Shown here piece after piece: positions 12,350-24,159 of a DNA stretch of 53,129 bases (positions within the stretch are counted from its first letter, which is position 1; each line of letters opens with the position of its first letter). The notes beneath the pieces are model-generated. The model made no database searches and was not told the origin of the DNA. It saw only the letters and a list, made by a program, of their open reading frames with translations. The translations under genes and the position numbers were made by a program. Source of the stretch: Echinostoma caproni (lineage: Eukaryota; Platyhelminthes; Trematoda; Plagiorchiida; Echinostomatidae); assembly GCA_900618425.1 (NCBI GenBank), contig UZAN01041809.1:1-53129 (forward strand). Direction: 5' to 3'.

Positions 12350-15300
12350 ACCTAAGAAAAATTTGAGCAAAGTACCTGAGCCTTAGAGCTATTCTGATGG
12401 ATTTTTGTGGACTGTGGGAAGGCGTCGATTTTGGTCAACCTATCATATCTACTTTTCGAAGGTGCTAAACCAATTCGTTCAAATCCCTAAACTTTGGCTG
12501 TTCCCAACTCGGACTGATCAAATTAAGCTGTTAGAGAATAAGATGCTTATTTTTATCCAAAATCTTTTAGGTTTCTTCTTTCCGGCCTAGTTTTATTTAA
12601 CCTCTGAGGCCGCAAATCGAACCCATTCATCTGAAGGGTGACAAACGTTTACTAAACACTACAAACACACACTCGCGCTTACGCCCAGTGAAGCCTAGTC
12701 ACATATGATATCTTTTCCATCTCCAGCTAGCTGCAACATTCAAACAATCTGATCACCGAGAACACTTGCGGTACAAGAGAAAAGTCATAAAACTTGCAAT
12801 AGTTCATTGACTGGTTCCCGTGTTTATTTACCTTCTTCCTCTTCTTCTCCCTCTCGCTCTCTTTCACTACCTCCCTGTGTGTCTACCTTCGCGTCATTCA
12901 CTTTTCCTTATTGTTTCGCCTAACTAGTATTTATTCCTTGCACAGGCACCACTCTCCACACCGGACATTTTCGTCTCCCTCGTTTTCACCTGGTCGGACA
13001 GACCAAGTGTCATAAAACTTCAATGAGATAAAACCACTAACTCAGAAGCTGGAGTAGCTCATATTGTGGTTTGTTTTCCTCATATTGTCTATCCCAGATT
13101 GATGAGACAGATAGCCAATCGGAGAAAATTTGGTCATCTGAGAAACTGTATAGGTGTTCAGTCGTTCGGTTTGACGGTTCCTGAAGGTGGTTGGTAAATT
13201 TTTATCTCACTGGATCAGTACATTTGTTTGAAGTTTTTTGTACTATTCTTAATTCAAAAACAATGTTGGCAACAAACTTGATACTATCCAGTGGAACAAC
13301 GGTTGTACAAGTAATGCATAACTAAATAGTTGATCACCATTCCTATACTGTCAAGCTTTATGACACTATTATATGGGAGACATATCGTTTTCCACACTTA
13401 ACAGTATTTTGCTGAAACGTTTTGGTGGAGACTATTCAGAGAGGCTTGCTAACTGAAAAAAGGAAGTACTGAATACAGCCAGTATGCATATTCTGGGTAT
13501 TTCTCGAAGACGGATTTGAGAGCCAGAATAACCAAATTAGTTCGTCCGAAGTTTTAGTAAATTATCCTCAACAGAGCAACGTGTTCCTCGATAACTGTTC
13601 CCTAACACACGAATATTTAATAGTGGGTGATCACTTACTTCAAAACATGAGGTTGATGATTTTATTATTTTTATGCATTATTCCTAGTCCCAAATATGAC
13701 AAAAAATGAGTGCTTATAGGTATTTGCGATAAAATGTACACTAAAGGTATTCTGCATCCTTGGTATTGAGCCTTTTCGTTACACATTGAGAGAAAACAAT
13801 ACCCGCCTCATAGTGACGTATCACTTTGTTCATCTTTTTACACCACAGTGGTACATCACATCATTGGCTGCTCCCCCGGCCTGAGTGTGAATGCTTATTG
13901 ACCAATGAATGCACTCATTTCGACCCTCTAAGAAAGGCAACGACCGTCGCTAATCTAGTGTTGCATTGGACTACCGGCTTCGTGTTTTGAGGGGAGTTGC
14001 TCCCAATCTTGGTCACGCCTTCGCCAGGGCAGGTGTTTAAAGATAGAAAGAAAGGAAGAACGGACTAGGAGGTGTCCCGAATGACATCCTCGTAGCTGAT
14101 GCTTCGGGTACAATAACAGGTTGACTGTTTAAATTATTAATGACTCAGCCCCTCTACTGCCTCTAACTGTCTGGATTCTTCATATACCCTGTGTCAAAGA
14201 AACACAATTATTCTTAATTTTTTTCGTGTTTGCGGGTTTATTTTCCGGGGACATAATCAAGCAATCCAAGGAGAAACGAGACAAAACTGCAAGAAATTCT
14301 CTTCTTTTTTTCTTTCTTTTTCTTTTTCTACTGTCCTAGTTCGGCAAAGTGGGGGAGGGAGGGGGAGATGTAGTCTTGCTGCAAATGCAGCTCAATTTAT
14401 TCGCGATCAAAGTTAGCGTACCAACGTTTGCCGACACAGTGGACCTATTGGACACCCAGCTTCATCAATTCAAATGGAACCGGATGCGATGCAAGAAGCA
14501 AATAATACTGTTATCCCATTCGTACTATGTGCGACCGTATCGGTTACTGTTAGTAATCACACAGCTTCCTATCAACGACAAGAGAAAAAAACTTTATCGT
14601 CTTCTTCAGGATAAGTATTCCTATTGGTATTTAGCATTCCACCTCCTCAGTTTGTGCTTTTGTGTGATCGTAAAATTTTTGCTTTAGTATTAGTTTTTGA
14701 TTTATTGATATTTTTAGAAGCATTTTTCTTAAAAGCATAAGTGTAAAGGTAAAGTTGAGAGATCTTCTGAAGCAAAGGTATCCAAACGATAATCTTTATA
14801 GCGATTAATTAAATGCGTTTCTCTTATAAATAGAGCAACTCATATTCTGAAAATGTACAAACGATGTATATCTTCAAGTCCGGTGGATCAGACTCGATAT
14901 CAAAGAAATAATACTCACCGTTTCAGGTTTGGTCAAATGTCTCACCGATCGGGGCAAGAATGCATACCAAACAATCGGCTGAAAACCAGTTACTAAATTC
15001 TGCCTTGATTGATAGTCTGAATGGGTGGGATGGATGGATGCCAAAAGCAAATCAAAAGAGAATACTACAGGAGAGCATTGAATCGAATTCTTTTAGATAT
15101 TATATTTTGCCAACTGCAACAAAATGAAAGAAATAGGTGACCGAATAAGCAATTACCAAGTTAATGTTTCACAAATAAAATTCCAATTCATGACCTTGCA
15201 CTCGGAGTAACAGCTGAACGCACAAAGTCGAATAACAAATGAACTAATTATTGCCTTGAATAATATTCGTTGAGCTTACACAAACACCAGCTTCCAGCAT

Positions 15301-16270
15301 GTTAGCTTGGTGGTATAAGTTTGGAACCCGCAATAGTTAAGTCACTTTGTACTGGACAGGACTGGTATGTATTCTATGGTAATATCAATTCATTTATTTC
15401 AAAGCCTTTTACAAATGCTAACGGTGCTTCTGACATTACTGCTTGTTCTCGGCACCGAGCATTGTACTTTGCGGATGTATTGAGAAAACGATGTTTATTT
15501 ACGAACAGTTGGTCGGTTCAAAATTAACCATATTTTCACGTGGTTTACTCATCCTGACTAGGTGTGAAAAGACCCAGTTTTTTGTATGTTGTTTAGCATT
15601 TAAGCCTTCCGATAAAATCTTGAAAATGCCTGAATTAAGAATCGTTAAAAAGCACTAATACTTTAAAAGGAAGCTAGCAGATGTTTATTTGAATAAACAG
15701 TAAATTAAACATACTTGGGAGATTGGTTGTACCTACTGGGTGCCAAGTGCTCACTTACGTTACAACAGTTGGCAAACATAAATTAATTGGCTTATGAAGA
15801 AAATGTGAAATTTCCGTGATAATATTTGCGTTCCACTAACCAAGCCTGATGCAAACTCAAAACAACCACCCTTACCGAACCGCATCGTCTAGTATGTGTT
15901 TGTTCCTAGTTTTTCCTAATGAATTGTATTCATTTAGTGGAGCATAGTTAAATTGAACGCAGCCGAAGTTTTCGCTTTCTTCATTTTAATCTAATCATGA
16001 TTTTGGCTCCGGCTTTTTTCTCGTAGTGAAAGGAAAGCTTTTGTCACTTACTGCCTAAACACAAAGTTTGTATGCCTTAATATAAATGGAAATTAATAAC
16101 TTGTTTGTTCCACATATGTTACAACTTAGCGGGTTCATACATGTTAAAGCAATTTATCAACGAAATAATTGCGTTACGCCCAAACTACGTATGTCCCTTC
16201 TGATCTTATTGATTAGACTCATTTTCTTCCTTGAAGCTCAATTGATTGCCTGCACAACAAAATGATGTAG
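12350..16270. other. no gene recognised; GC-richer block at 13850-14120
   Basis: Frames of up to 112 codons occur (14349-14687, ending in a hydrophobic stretch), but none is recognised and the composition does not favour coding. The block 13850-14120 differs from its neighbours by higher GC and few A and T tracts, and could be an old repeat of unknown type. A CT-rich tract lies at 12835-12880 and another at 14300-14340. Confidence 0.45.
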
Positions 16271-16274
16271 AACC

Positions 16275-16650
16275 AAACCTTATGATGGCTATTTACCACC
16301 ACCCATCGCATTAGAGACATGAGATAAGCAGCTTGTAACGTCTATTGCTCGATTGTTCAACATGTGCTTGTCATTCGATTCAATCTGTGATCGTTGGGAG
16401 TGTACCCCGGACAGAAATAACCCCCACGAAAGGCTCATCATAGCTGATTCGCATGGTCAGAACATCTGTGCCACTGAAAGCTTTTGAAAGTGTCATGCTG
16501 CACCGAATAGTGCATCTATGTAACACATATCAGCCCCTCAATTTCGCTTACGGATTAAATCTATCCACATTTAGTGCGGTCACCCATATTGTTAATTCCG
16601 TTGTATCCGTCTTGGATGTCACAGCCAATATTGATTTCTTAAAATGTTGA
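16275..16650 (+). mobile_element. LINE reverse transcriptase fragment (CR1/Rex-like)
   Basis: Two adjoining frames give the N-terminal (finger) part of a non-LTR reverse transcriptase. The first (about 16275-16470) reads GYLPPPIALET, a stop, LVTSIARLFNMCLSFDSI and DRWECTPD. This matches the usual A-x-x-L-x-x-L-F-N-x-C-L-x-x-x-x-I-P-x-x-W segment. After a shift, 16450-16650 gives TSVPLKAFESVMLHRIV, then LNFAYGLNLSTFSAVTHIVN, corresponding to the Q-F-A-Y-R-x-x-R-S-T-x-D-A-V-x-x-L segment, and ends VLDVTANI before losing similarity. The first catalytic Asp block that should follow is absent; the frame runs into unrelated bases and then the palindrome at 16680. It is a fragment of a different LINE from those at 7 kb, 46 kb and 52 kb. 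Confidence 0.72.
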
Positions 16651-16679
16651 AAATTGGTTCTCGTTATTCGGATGAACTG

Positions 16680-16838
16680 AATTCCATTTCGCCTGTTCGC
16701 CGAGCTTGGCAATTTGTTTGCAAACGTTTCATCACCAGGCGAGGTGACATCATCACAAGCACTGATGGTGTCACCTCGGCTGGTGATGAAACGTTTGCAA
16801 ACAAATTGCCAAGCTCGGCGAACAAGCGAAATGGAATT
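16680..16838. repeat. near-perfect palindrome, 76-bp arms, 7-base loop
   Basis: Bases 16680-16755 pair with 16763-16838 around a central CAAGCAC loop, with three mismatches: C/A at 16693/16825, G/G at 16739/16779, and T/G at 16750/16768, which is a wobble pair in RNA. The arm sequence has a related single copy at about 30930-31015. The structure starts 30 bases after a LINE fragment that loses similarity there. Head-to-head copies of one repeat end, or a foldback transposon, are both possible. Its sequence contains a hammerhead-like core, described separately. Confidence 0.95.
16759..16798 (+). ncRNA. hammerhead ribozyme-like core (degenerate)
   Basis: Read 5' to 3': GCA (16759-16761), CTGATGG (16762-16768), a stem TCACC/GGTGA (16771-16775 with 16782-16786) closing a six-base loop, GAA (16788-16790), ACGT (16791-16794), T (16795), TGC (16796-16798). 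GCA pairs with TGC as a short stem I. The middle stem sits where stem II should be, and the self-complementary ACGT would form stem III only between two copies. This arrangement fits the short-stem hammerheads reported from Penelope-like elements. The departures are G instead of A at core position 9 and one extra base before stem II. In the opposite arm, read on the minus strand, position 9 is A but the first core C is G. Neither arm looks catalytically intact. Confidence 0.3.
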
Positions 16839-16839
16839 A

Positions 16840-19800
16840 TTTTCTCAATTACGCAAACTCGTTGGGTTCTCGCGACCCAGGAAAGCGTACTTATTCATTG
16901 CCTTTATGAGTGTAGCCAGTGATCTCAAATTTCGAATGTTCTGGTCGATCACTTCCCAAAGAACCTTCGGCTGCTGGTATACAACTTTATTTCTAAAGCA
17001 CCAATGTTGGTGATTTTCGTGATGCTATTCTATTCTCATTCTGTTTGTACGTTAAAGCTCTTCCTCAATATCTTGGGGTCACTGTAACCCATAAACGTTC
17101 TCGGTGAATTGTTGTTGATGTTTTCAGAAAAGTTTGGGGATTATCCTTGCATTCACACTGACCCCTTTTCTCAAAGTTTCATTTTTAAATTCCTGATCGC
17201 GTGTATTCTTATCCACCACATTTCTACCAGTTCTGAAGGAAAACATTTGATCTTGTTTTCCAGGTCCCCTTTCTTTTTCCATAGCCCTAATGTTAGGAGC
17301 AAACTAAACCACTGGACAGAGATCCGTCTTATAGCCAGAATATTTTCTAAAGGGGAAAGAAATCTATTTTAATGCATAACTGGGATCCAAAAAGTTGCAA
17401 ACAAAAAGACTTACTTCAAACGCTTCTGGTACCTTGATCTGAATACCAGGTCGATTGTGCGTCAAGCAAAGGCTGGGTACCGTACTCCAAATTACACTAA
17501 TAAAGGACTTTCTGTTCTGCAATGGCTATCAAAGTTTGAGAAGAATTAATTAAATAGTGATTCGGTGATATACAGTTCAATTTTTTATTATATGAATCAT
17601 GATAGAATTTCATTTCTCCTGTGGGCGAAAACATTATTTTGACTAGAAAAATATCCACTCGAATGTTTAACAATTGAATAAAAAGAAAGACAGAAGTCGA
17701 CACAAAAACAAATGTTCTTTTAAAAACGTCCATTTGAGGACTAATTTACAAAGTATGGACGCCACTTTTCAGAACGGAATCTTCAGGGTGGCTTGACCTT
17801 ATCACATTTATACTCATTGCAATAGTCACTAACTATCTCACAGGAACGTGAGGATTTAAGCGCTGTTCGTTCTGATAGGTTATGGGTACATAATTCTGAT
17901 CGGTTCAGAGTTTAGTAACTAAGAAAATCTCTTACATATCCAAATTATCTCTCGTTTGAGAGTTTTTCTTGAAAAAAACAGAACACCTTGCCGGCACGAT
18001 TGATGTTCTCCAATCCTCTGGCTTGAGTTAATTATATCACTGCACGAACGTTTGTTCATTTTTAATAGTCAGGTCGCGGTGAATTTCATGTACTTATCCC
18101 AGAAAAAAAGTGGTATCATTTTTATTTAAGTTAAAGAACAGTCTCCACAAGACTTACAGCAACTACAAAAGGAAGAAAACCGATCGATAAAAAGAAGCTA
18201 TCTATTCCATTCAGTAGCTAATGAAAGGTTCGTTTGCTGTTATCGACTAATCGCATCTGGGATTGTCTTTGTATATTAAAGGATGTTCTGGAAATAGCAA
18301 CTAATCCTAAGTACTTGTGTGTACGCAGTAACCATAGTAACCGCAGCAAAGAAAATACTCTTGTGGACAGAGTTTCCCACGAAACCTCTTGTTTGAAGTC
18401 AAACTGCGGGCCTGATGAGCTTTGTCATTTCGCCAGTGGATTGCGATCTCCCTCAGTCTAAATCGTTTATTCCCCAGTGCATCGCCGAGTTCTACTTTCT
18501 ATGCATGTATTCTTATTTCCTTATCATTTACTGTATCAAATCGATCAAGGATGCAAGCACAAGAGTTGGAACAACACCATCAATAATGACAACAACAGGA
18601 CCAGCACCATCACCAGCTCCGGGAGCAAACACAGTACTAACACTGGTACGCTGAATAATGAGCTAGTATATTTTCAGTGTTCGTTGCTGAGCGAGAACTG
18701 ACTGTTGGCAACGGCCACCAACGATAACTCAACTACAGTTTTGCTCTGCTACAAATGAAAATCTATTTAATAGAGTGGAAGTGCCGGTGTGATTCAACCC
18801 ATTTAGTTGACCATAACACTGTACATGAAAATTTGTGACCTCAGTTATTGATCCTCCTTATCCCCCCTCAAAATCGGCCTTCTACGTTTGTCCAGCAAAG
18901 CTTGTGTATCATTTTACGTGACCTCTAACCCGATACTTGTGGATAAATCTCTTTATTTCACCCCCTCACAGGTTCGTCACTGAATAATTTTAATGGACAC
19001 GGATTCAAATAAAAATCACAAAGTAGGGCTTCTCATCTGCATGAATTGTTCATGTCATATTCGTGTTGGGGTTTTTTAAAAGTAGTGGTTTAGTTCTACA
19101 CACAGGGTATGCTTATTAAAGAAGCAGAAAAATCAGTTTCAAGGAAGCTGATGTGTTGTTTCGGGACAACCAAAAAGGGAAACGTTTTATTTCACATTGG
19201 CTACTAATTTGTTCTTGGAATACTTACTCTTCACATTTCAAAATAATGGAAGCACCCAAGAATAACATTACTACGTCCGTGTTAACTAAATATAGGTTCG
19301 TATATGTCACTGAACGTTACAACTGGGCAAACCAGAAAAAATATGTAAACCAAAAATGTTTCTTTCTTCTTCACTTTATTTCAATCCCGTTCCCGGTAGT
19401 ATCGAGCATTGGCTGATTTGGAGACGTGCAAAATACGACTGCCAAGGGCACCGAGAACTAACAAAGATAACAAGATGTATTCGAATATAACAGCACATCA
19501 AACGGCTTCTTGGCATCGCTACAGACGGCACATCGTGGAAGGGAAATCAATTATCCGACGCGTTCCCAAATTAGCGGTCCGGTGTCCGCTTGTGTTGTGA
19601 CAGTGTGAAACGGGGAACGTGACTTTGATCGACCGAACAGTTATGAAAATTCCGGAAATTCTGCGTAAATATTTTTACTTGTTCTCTCTAGGTGCAATTA
19701 TCAAATAAAAAGGTTACAAGACGAGATAAATGAATGAGAAGAAACTACTTGAATGCTGCAACCACAATTATACCAAATACTTTTTTAAATTAAAATCAGT

Positions 19801-20465
19801 CAAATACATCTTTCAACGAAGTTATCTATTCATTGATTGCTTTCTAGTTTTTGTTCCACGCACATTAAATTAGAAGCGTTTCCTGTCCCGGAGTCTATTT
19901 CCGCTCGAATGAAATTCTCCAACCTAAAAGTGACAGAGTCTGAGGAGACTCTCTCATCGGCTATTATTGAGTTTTTCCTTTTTATTTGAGAATCGTATGG
20001 GTTTCTCAGTAGACGAATAAGTTGCTGACAAAGTTAATATGAAATTATTACGTATGATTATTGTCAAAAAAGTGATCAACTCAAAGATGGAGAAAGTCTC
20101 GTCTCTACCATGGAGTATTTCGAGGATTGGGCATCATCTGATTACCGCCTAAAAGATGTTAAGTCAAATTCATTTTGCATTCACGAGACTAAGGGAGTTG
20201 TGGAGCAGGTCAGGCAGCTCACCAACCCGGATGAATAACGTTCGGTTATCTACAGCAGTGAGTTTTAGACAAAAATCTTTTCCTGATTTTATTTTCCAGA
20301 AATTATGGTAAAATGAACTAAAATTAAGTAATCATAAGAGTTGAAAATTGTTCCTTGTAGTCAATTTGAAGAGAAAATAAGGAGGAATATGAATAAACCA
20401 GCATCACCCGGAGACAATCGAGTGTGTGGCTAAATTCTGCAGTTAATGTGGTTGGTTTGCGTTAT
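16840..20465. other. no gene recognised downstream of the palindrome
   Basis: Plus-strand frames of 87-99 codons at 16644-17372 follow or overlap the palindrome and may be further element sequence, but I cannot match them to any domain. A stretch rich in CAA, ACC and CCA triplets at 18560-18640 gives a Thr, Pro and Asn rich translation. Elsewhere the sequence is anonymous and AT-rich. Confidence 0.45.
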
Positions 20466-20467
20466 TC

Positions 20468-20896
20468 CTAAGTCCTATAATAAAACATTCGGTTATCGAC
20501 TGGGGCAGTTCCACCGTGTGAACTTATTTTATCTGCTACTGGAGGCCAATTTCCAATGGACCGGTGATAACTATCTCGCCAGTTACTAGGGTCCGAGGCT
20601 TGTTTGCTTCGGACACGTATTGTGGGAATTGGTAAACAACTAAGACAGGCGGTTTCTACCAAGTAGGCAACAATGGAACTTGTGATTTTTATTTGTGATA
20701 AATGTATGCGTGTGTACTGGTCGACAAGTCGCACAAGACAGCTGTCCCGACCATGTTGGTATTCCAAAACAAGGTGTACTTGTTTTGAGGTTACTTCATT
20801 CCCTTCATGCCTAAATCGAGCAGAATGATCTTTGATATGTTTCGGCAACTGTCTCATTGTTGTTGCACATACGCAGTTATCACCGCATACGATCAT
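20468..20896 (-). mobile_element. possible old Penelope-like endonuclease fragment
   Basis: This is an uninterrupted 142-codon minus-strand frame. Near its N-terminus it reads CVCATTMRQLPKHIKDHSAR, comparable to the Y-I-G-x-T-x-R-x-L-S-x-R-I-x-E-H block of GIY-YIG domains in Penelope-like elements. About 55 residues later, SSIVAYLVETA followed by IRVRSKQ is comparable to the S-S-I-x-x-H-L-x-x-T-G-H and following block. The key Tyr, Gly and His are absent and the intervening spacing is larger than usual. It is clearly a different copy from the one at 11 kb if real. A chance frame cannot be excluded. Confidence 0.3.
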
Positions 20897-20899
20897 AGG

Positions 20900-23278
20900 A
20901 TAGGTGGAAAAAGTAGCTTATCTTTATTGGATCACCGTTCTTTGTTGGCGTGTAAAGCATTCACCTGATCAGGGTGGCGTTGATGATTGCTTTTACTGTA
21001 GTATTTGGGGCTCTTGATCATTTGAGTTGGAAGGCCTTTTTTGAGGAGTCTGATGAAGCGTTTTATTTACATGCTCGGTTGTATCAGTGCATTACGATAC
21101 ATTCTTCGGGATATCTGTGATTGAGTGTATTTAATTTTTTTAATACGTGATCATAATGCGTGCAGAACGAAACCAACAATGCCCTTCTTCAGTTAATTCA
21201 AGAAGTAGGACGTGATTTGCACTTTATTCAGAATTCTGGAAACCACGAGTCCTCGGAGGATGCAATATTTTCATTTGAAGATTTGGCGGTAGCGAATCAG
21301 AACCTGATCAATACAAAAAACAATAATTAATTGAATAAGTTACGATTATCATTAATAGTTTTACTTGTATCGGTTTTTCATACCTTAAGCGCGTTTCACT
21401 TCCGTAGTCAAAGAGCAAAGTCTATTTGACTTCGAAACATCTCATCGACAGGGTGCTGGCTGAGAAGTTCCTCGGAAGTGGTCAGTGTCACATATTTCCT
21501 TCATTTATTACCATTCAAACGGAGCACGAGTACAAAGTTTTGAGGACATGTGTGTGGGTTGCCAAACCAGTGGATTGCGTTATCCGGTAGAACTAAATAA
21601 TACAACGAGCAAAAGCTAAATGTGTATTTTCACCCTTCTAAGGAAAGTGAAAATACTATGAGTGTTGCGGCTCGGTTGAAGACATGTCCATTGACCAAAA
21701 AACACAAGTTACTCGCTGCCGATTTACTAGCAGTAGGCCGGGTCTTTTGACTTACAGTGATGGGTACCCAAAGAGCTCCACAGACGAATGCGAAACGATC
21801 TACGTGAGATTTCTATGCCCACACTCTCCACCCTCAAAATTCCTGCGGTTTTATCATCATCAGATCACTTCTAAATGCAATTTACATCTCGTTTGGGAAT
21901 TAACTCCCCAAGGCCTATTTTATGGATACTTTAAGCATTTCAAAATGATCCTTTATATTGATCAAAGATTTATCAAAGATCAGAGGATGCCTCAGTGTAA
22001 CGCGGTAGACGAGAGTAATAAATCCATTCATTCTTGAGTTATTATCTTGCACACAGTAGCGTGATTACCAATGAACGCAGTAATCACATGGTTAATACTT
22101 TTTTAAGGTTATATTTTCAAACCAACCACCGCCGCCTAACTTCCCAGTTCGTTGTATCACATGAGAGTTATTTGATAAACAGTTTCCTCTTTCCCGAAGA
22201 GTGTCTAAACTATCATGCCTTCAATAAGAGAAAGTTAGATGTATACTATATTGTTTTGCCTATGATAAATGTTAGATACCATTGAATGCTAAAATAAAAG
22301 GTATGACACATAAACATAGTAATAGCATTTGCTTGATTTGGACAAATATGAATGACAGTTGCAAGATAGACATTGGATGCATCCTTGGAGTACTATGTTA
22401 CCTCTGAATTGCACTAATATAATCAGGATAAGTTTCTCAGAATGCGAGTTGACTGCTGTCTGGGATGCCTATAGAAATGCTCCCAAAGACCACACATCTC
22501 ACAAAGTTTCTGCTAAGGAGATCCCACTTGCTGTCTTAACGTGACAGCAGAGTTTATTCTTAAATGAGCAGAGGTCGAAAATCCGGCTTTCTGTACCTAG
22601 TTGACTGATCTGTGGTAGTTATTCTACAAAACTGCTAATCATCCACGGGTAAGGTGAAATACATATGGCACTGTGCTTACTTGCATTCGTCTGGCAATTA
22701 GGTGTTTTCGATAGCCAAAGTGTTTTATCAAATTCGGACGACGCATGAAACGAGCAATGGGTTACAGGTTCCCAGGAGACAGCGAATCACAGTTTGTCCC
22801 GTTAAATTTTATCTGCCTGCTTGCAACATTCTTGTTTGACAACGGTTTGGATATACAGATATGATATCGCACAAAAATAAATAAATAAATCAGTTAATAA
22901 TTGTATGCAAACTGATCTTGAAATCAATAATGCAATCGACGGTTGTAAACAAACCAAAACAGCCTTGGAAGAATACATTTGTACAATCAGCCAGACAACA
23001 GTCGCATTGCTGATGAAACCTGTTGCAGGTTTAGTTTCACTGACACGACTTTGACCTCCATCTGTCGTCTCTTAGATGCAGGGCTTAAAATGAAGTTGAA
23101 GTGTATGAAGTAAACCGGCTACTGCATTTTAACAATTTCTTAAATAAACAACGCGGAAACAGAGCATTGGCACGGTAAAACGCGGTGTGGTGCCATCCAA
23201 AGTAAATACAATAATTCAAAGTTCTGATATAACGCAAACCAAGTATCTACTCGTTACAGTTTCATGAAGGAAATTCGT
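20900..23278. other. no gene recognised up to the assembly gap
   Basis: The longest frame is a 117-codon plus-strand one at 21684-22037, Cys, His and Ser containing, with no recognised motif. An (AAAT) tract lies at about 22874-22892. Nothing else stands out. Confidence 0.45.
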
Positions 23279-23798
23279 NNNNNNNNNNNNNNNNNNNNNN
23301 NNNNNNNNNNNNNNNNNNNNNNNNNNNNNNNNNNNNNNNNNNNNNNNNNNNNNNNNNNNNNNNNNNNNNNNNNNNNNNNNNNNNNNNNNNNNNNNNNNNN
23401 NNNNNNNNNNNNNNNNNNNNNNNNNNNNNNNNNNNNNNNNNNNNNNNNNNNNNNNNNNNNNNNNNNNNNNNNNNNNNNNNNNNNNNNNNNNNNNNNNNNN
23501 NNNNNNNNNNNNNNNNNNNNNNNNNNNNNNNNNNNNNNNNNNNNNNNNNNNNNNNNNNNNNNNNNNNNNNNNNNNNNNNNNNNNNNNNNNNNNNNNNNNN
23601 NNNNNNNNNNNNNNNNNNNNNNNNNNNNNNNNNNNNNNNNNNNNNNNNNNNNNNNNNNNNNNNNNNNNNNNNNNNNNNNNNNNNNNNNNNNNNNNNNNNN
23701 NNNNNNNNNNNNNNNNNNNNNNNNNNNNNNNNNNNNNNNNNNNNNNNNNNNNNNNNNNNNNNNNNNNNNNNNNNNNNNNNNNNNNNNNNNNNNNNNNN
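23279..23798. other. assembly gap (520 N)
   Basis: An unbroken run of N. Its true length is unknown because scaffold gaps are often estimated. Reading frames crossing it are artefacts. Confidence 0.99.
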
Positions 23799-23804
23799 AT
23801 TGTT

Positions 23805-24153
23805 ATTGAAATTACGTTTAGTGATCCTCAGGTACTGAGAGTAGTACAATACAACATAGAATCGGATCCGTGGAGAACGCTGTGATTTGGCATGCTTTAC
23901 CCCATTGGCAACCATTTGACGAAGCTTTTCATGTTCACTCGCGTTCCCAATTACAAGGATGTAATAAAGTCGAACTAGAGACTGTCCAGTCGATTGTACC
24001 AACGTTGCCGTAACCTTGACAAAAGGGGCAGTAAACTAGGCTGTATTCACCTGTGTGATCAACTTGATTTGTCAAGTGAATACCTATTCTGAGCCAATAA
24101 TCAGGTGTTGTGAAACCGGCTGAAACGTGTGAAGTAGTCTGTAGAAAACACAT
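23805..24153 (-). other. unidentified minus-strand frames beside the gap
   Basis: Two overlapping minus-strand frames cover this stretch: a 72-codon one (23935-24153) and one from 24002 that runs open into the gap (67 codons before the N run). The first is preceded by a pyrimidine-rich stretch ending in ACAG at about 24134, acceptable as a splice acceptor. It contains four Cys and a VDHTGEYSLVYC segment that could be an extracellular beta-strand, but the domain is not identifiable. A coding exon partly lost in the gap is possible. Confidence 0.18.
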
Positions 24154-24159
24154 GAGACC

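Noticed and set aside
16644..17013. Overlapping 92- and 99-codon plus-strand frames over the palindrome
   Set aside because: They are translations of the inverted repeat and its flank. The repeat structure explains the open frames better than a gene does.
23262..24002. 246-codon minus-strand and 181-codon plus-strand frames across the N run
   Set aside because: Most of each frame is N, so the length has no meaning. Only the sequence to the right of the gap was considered.
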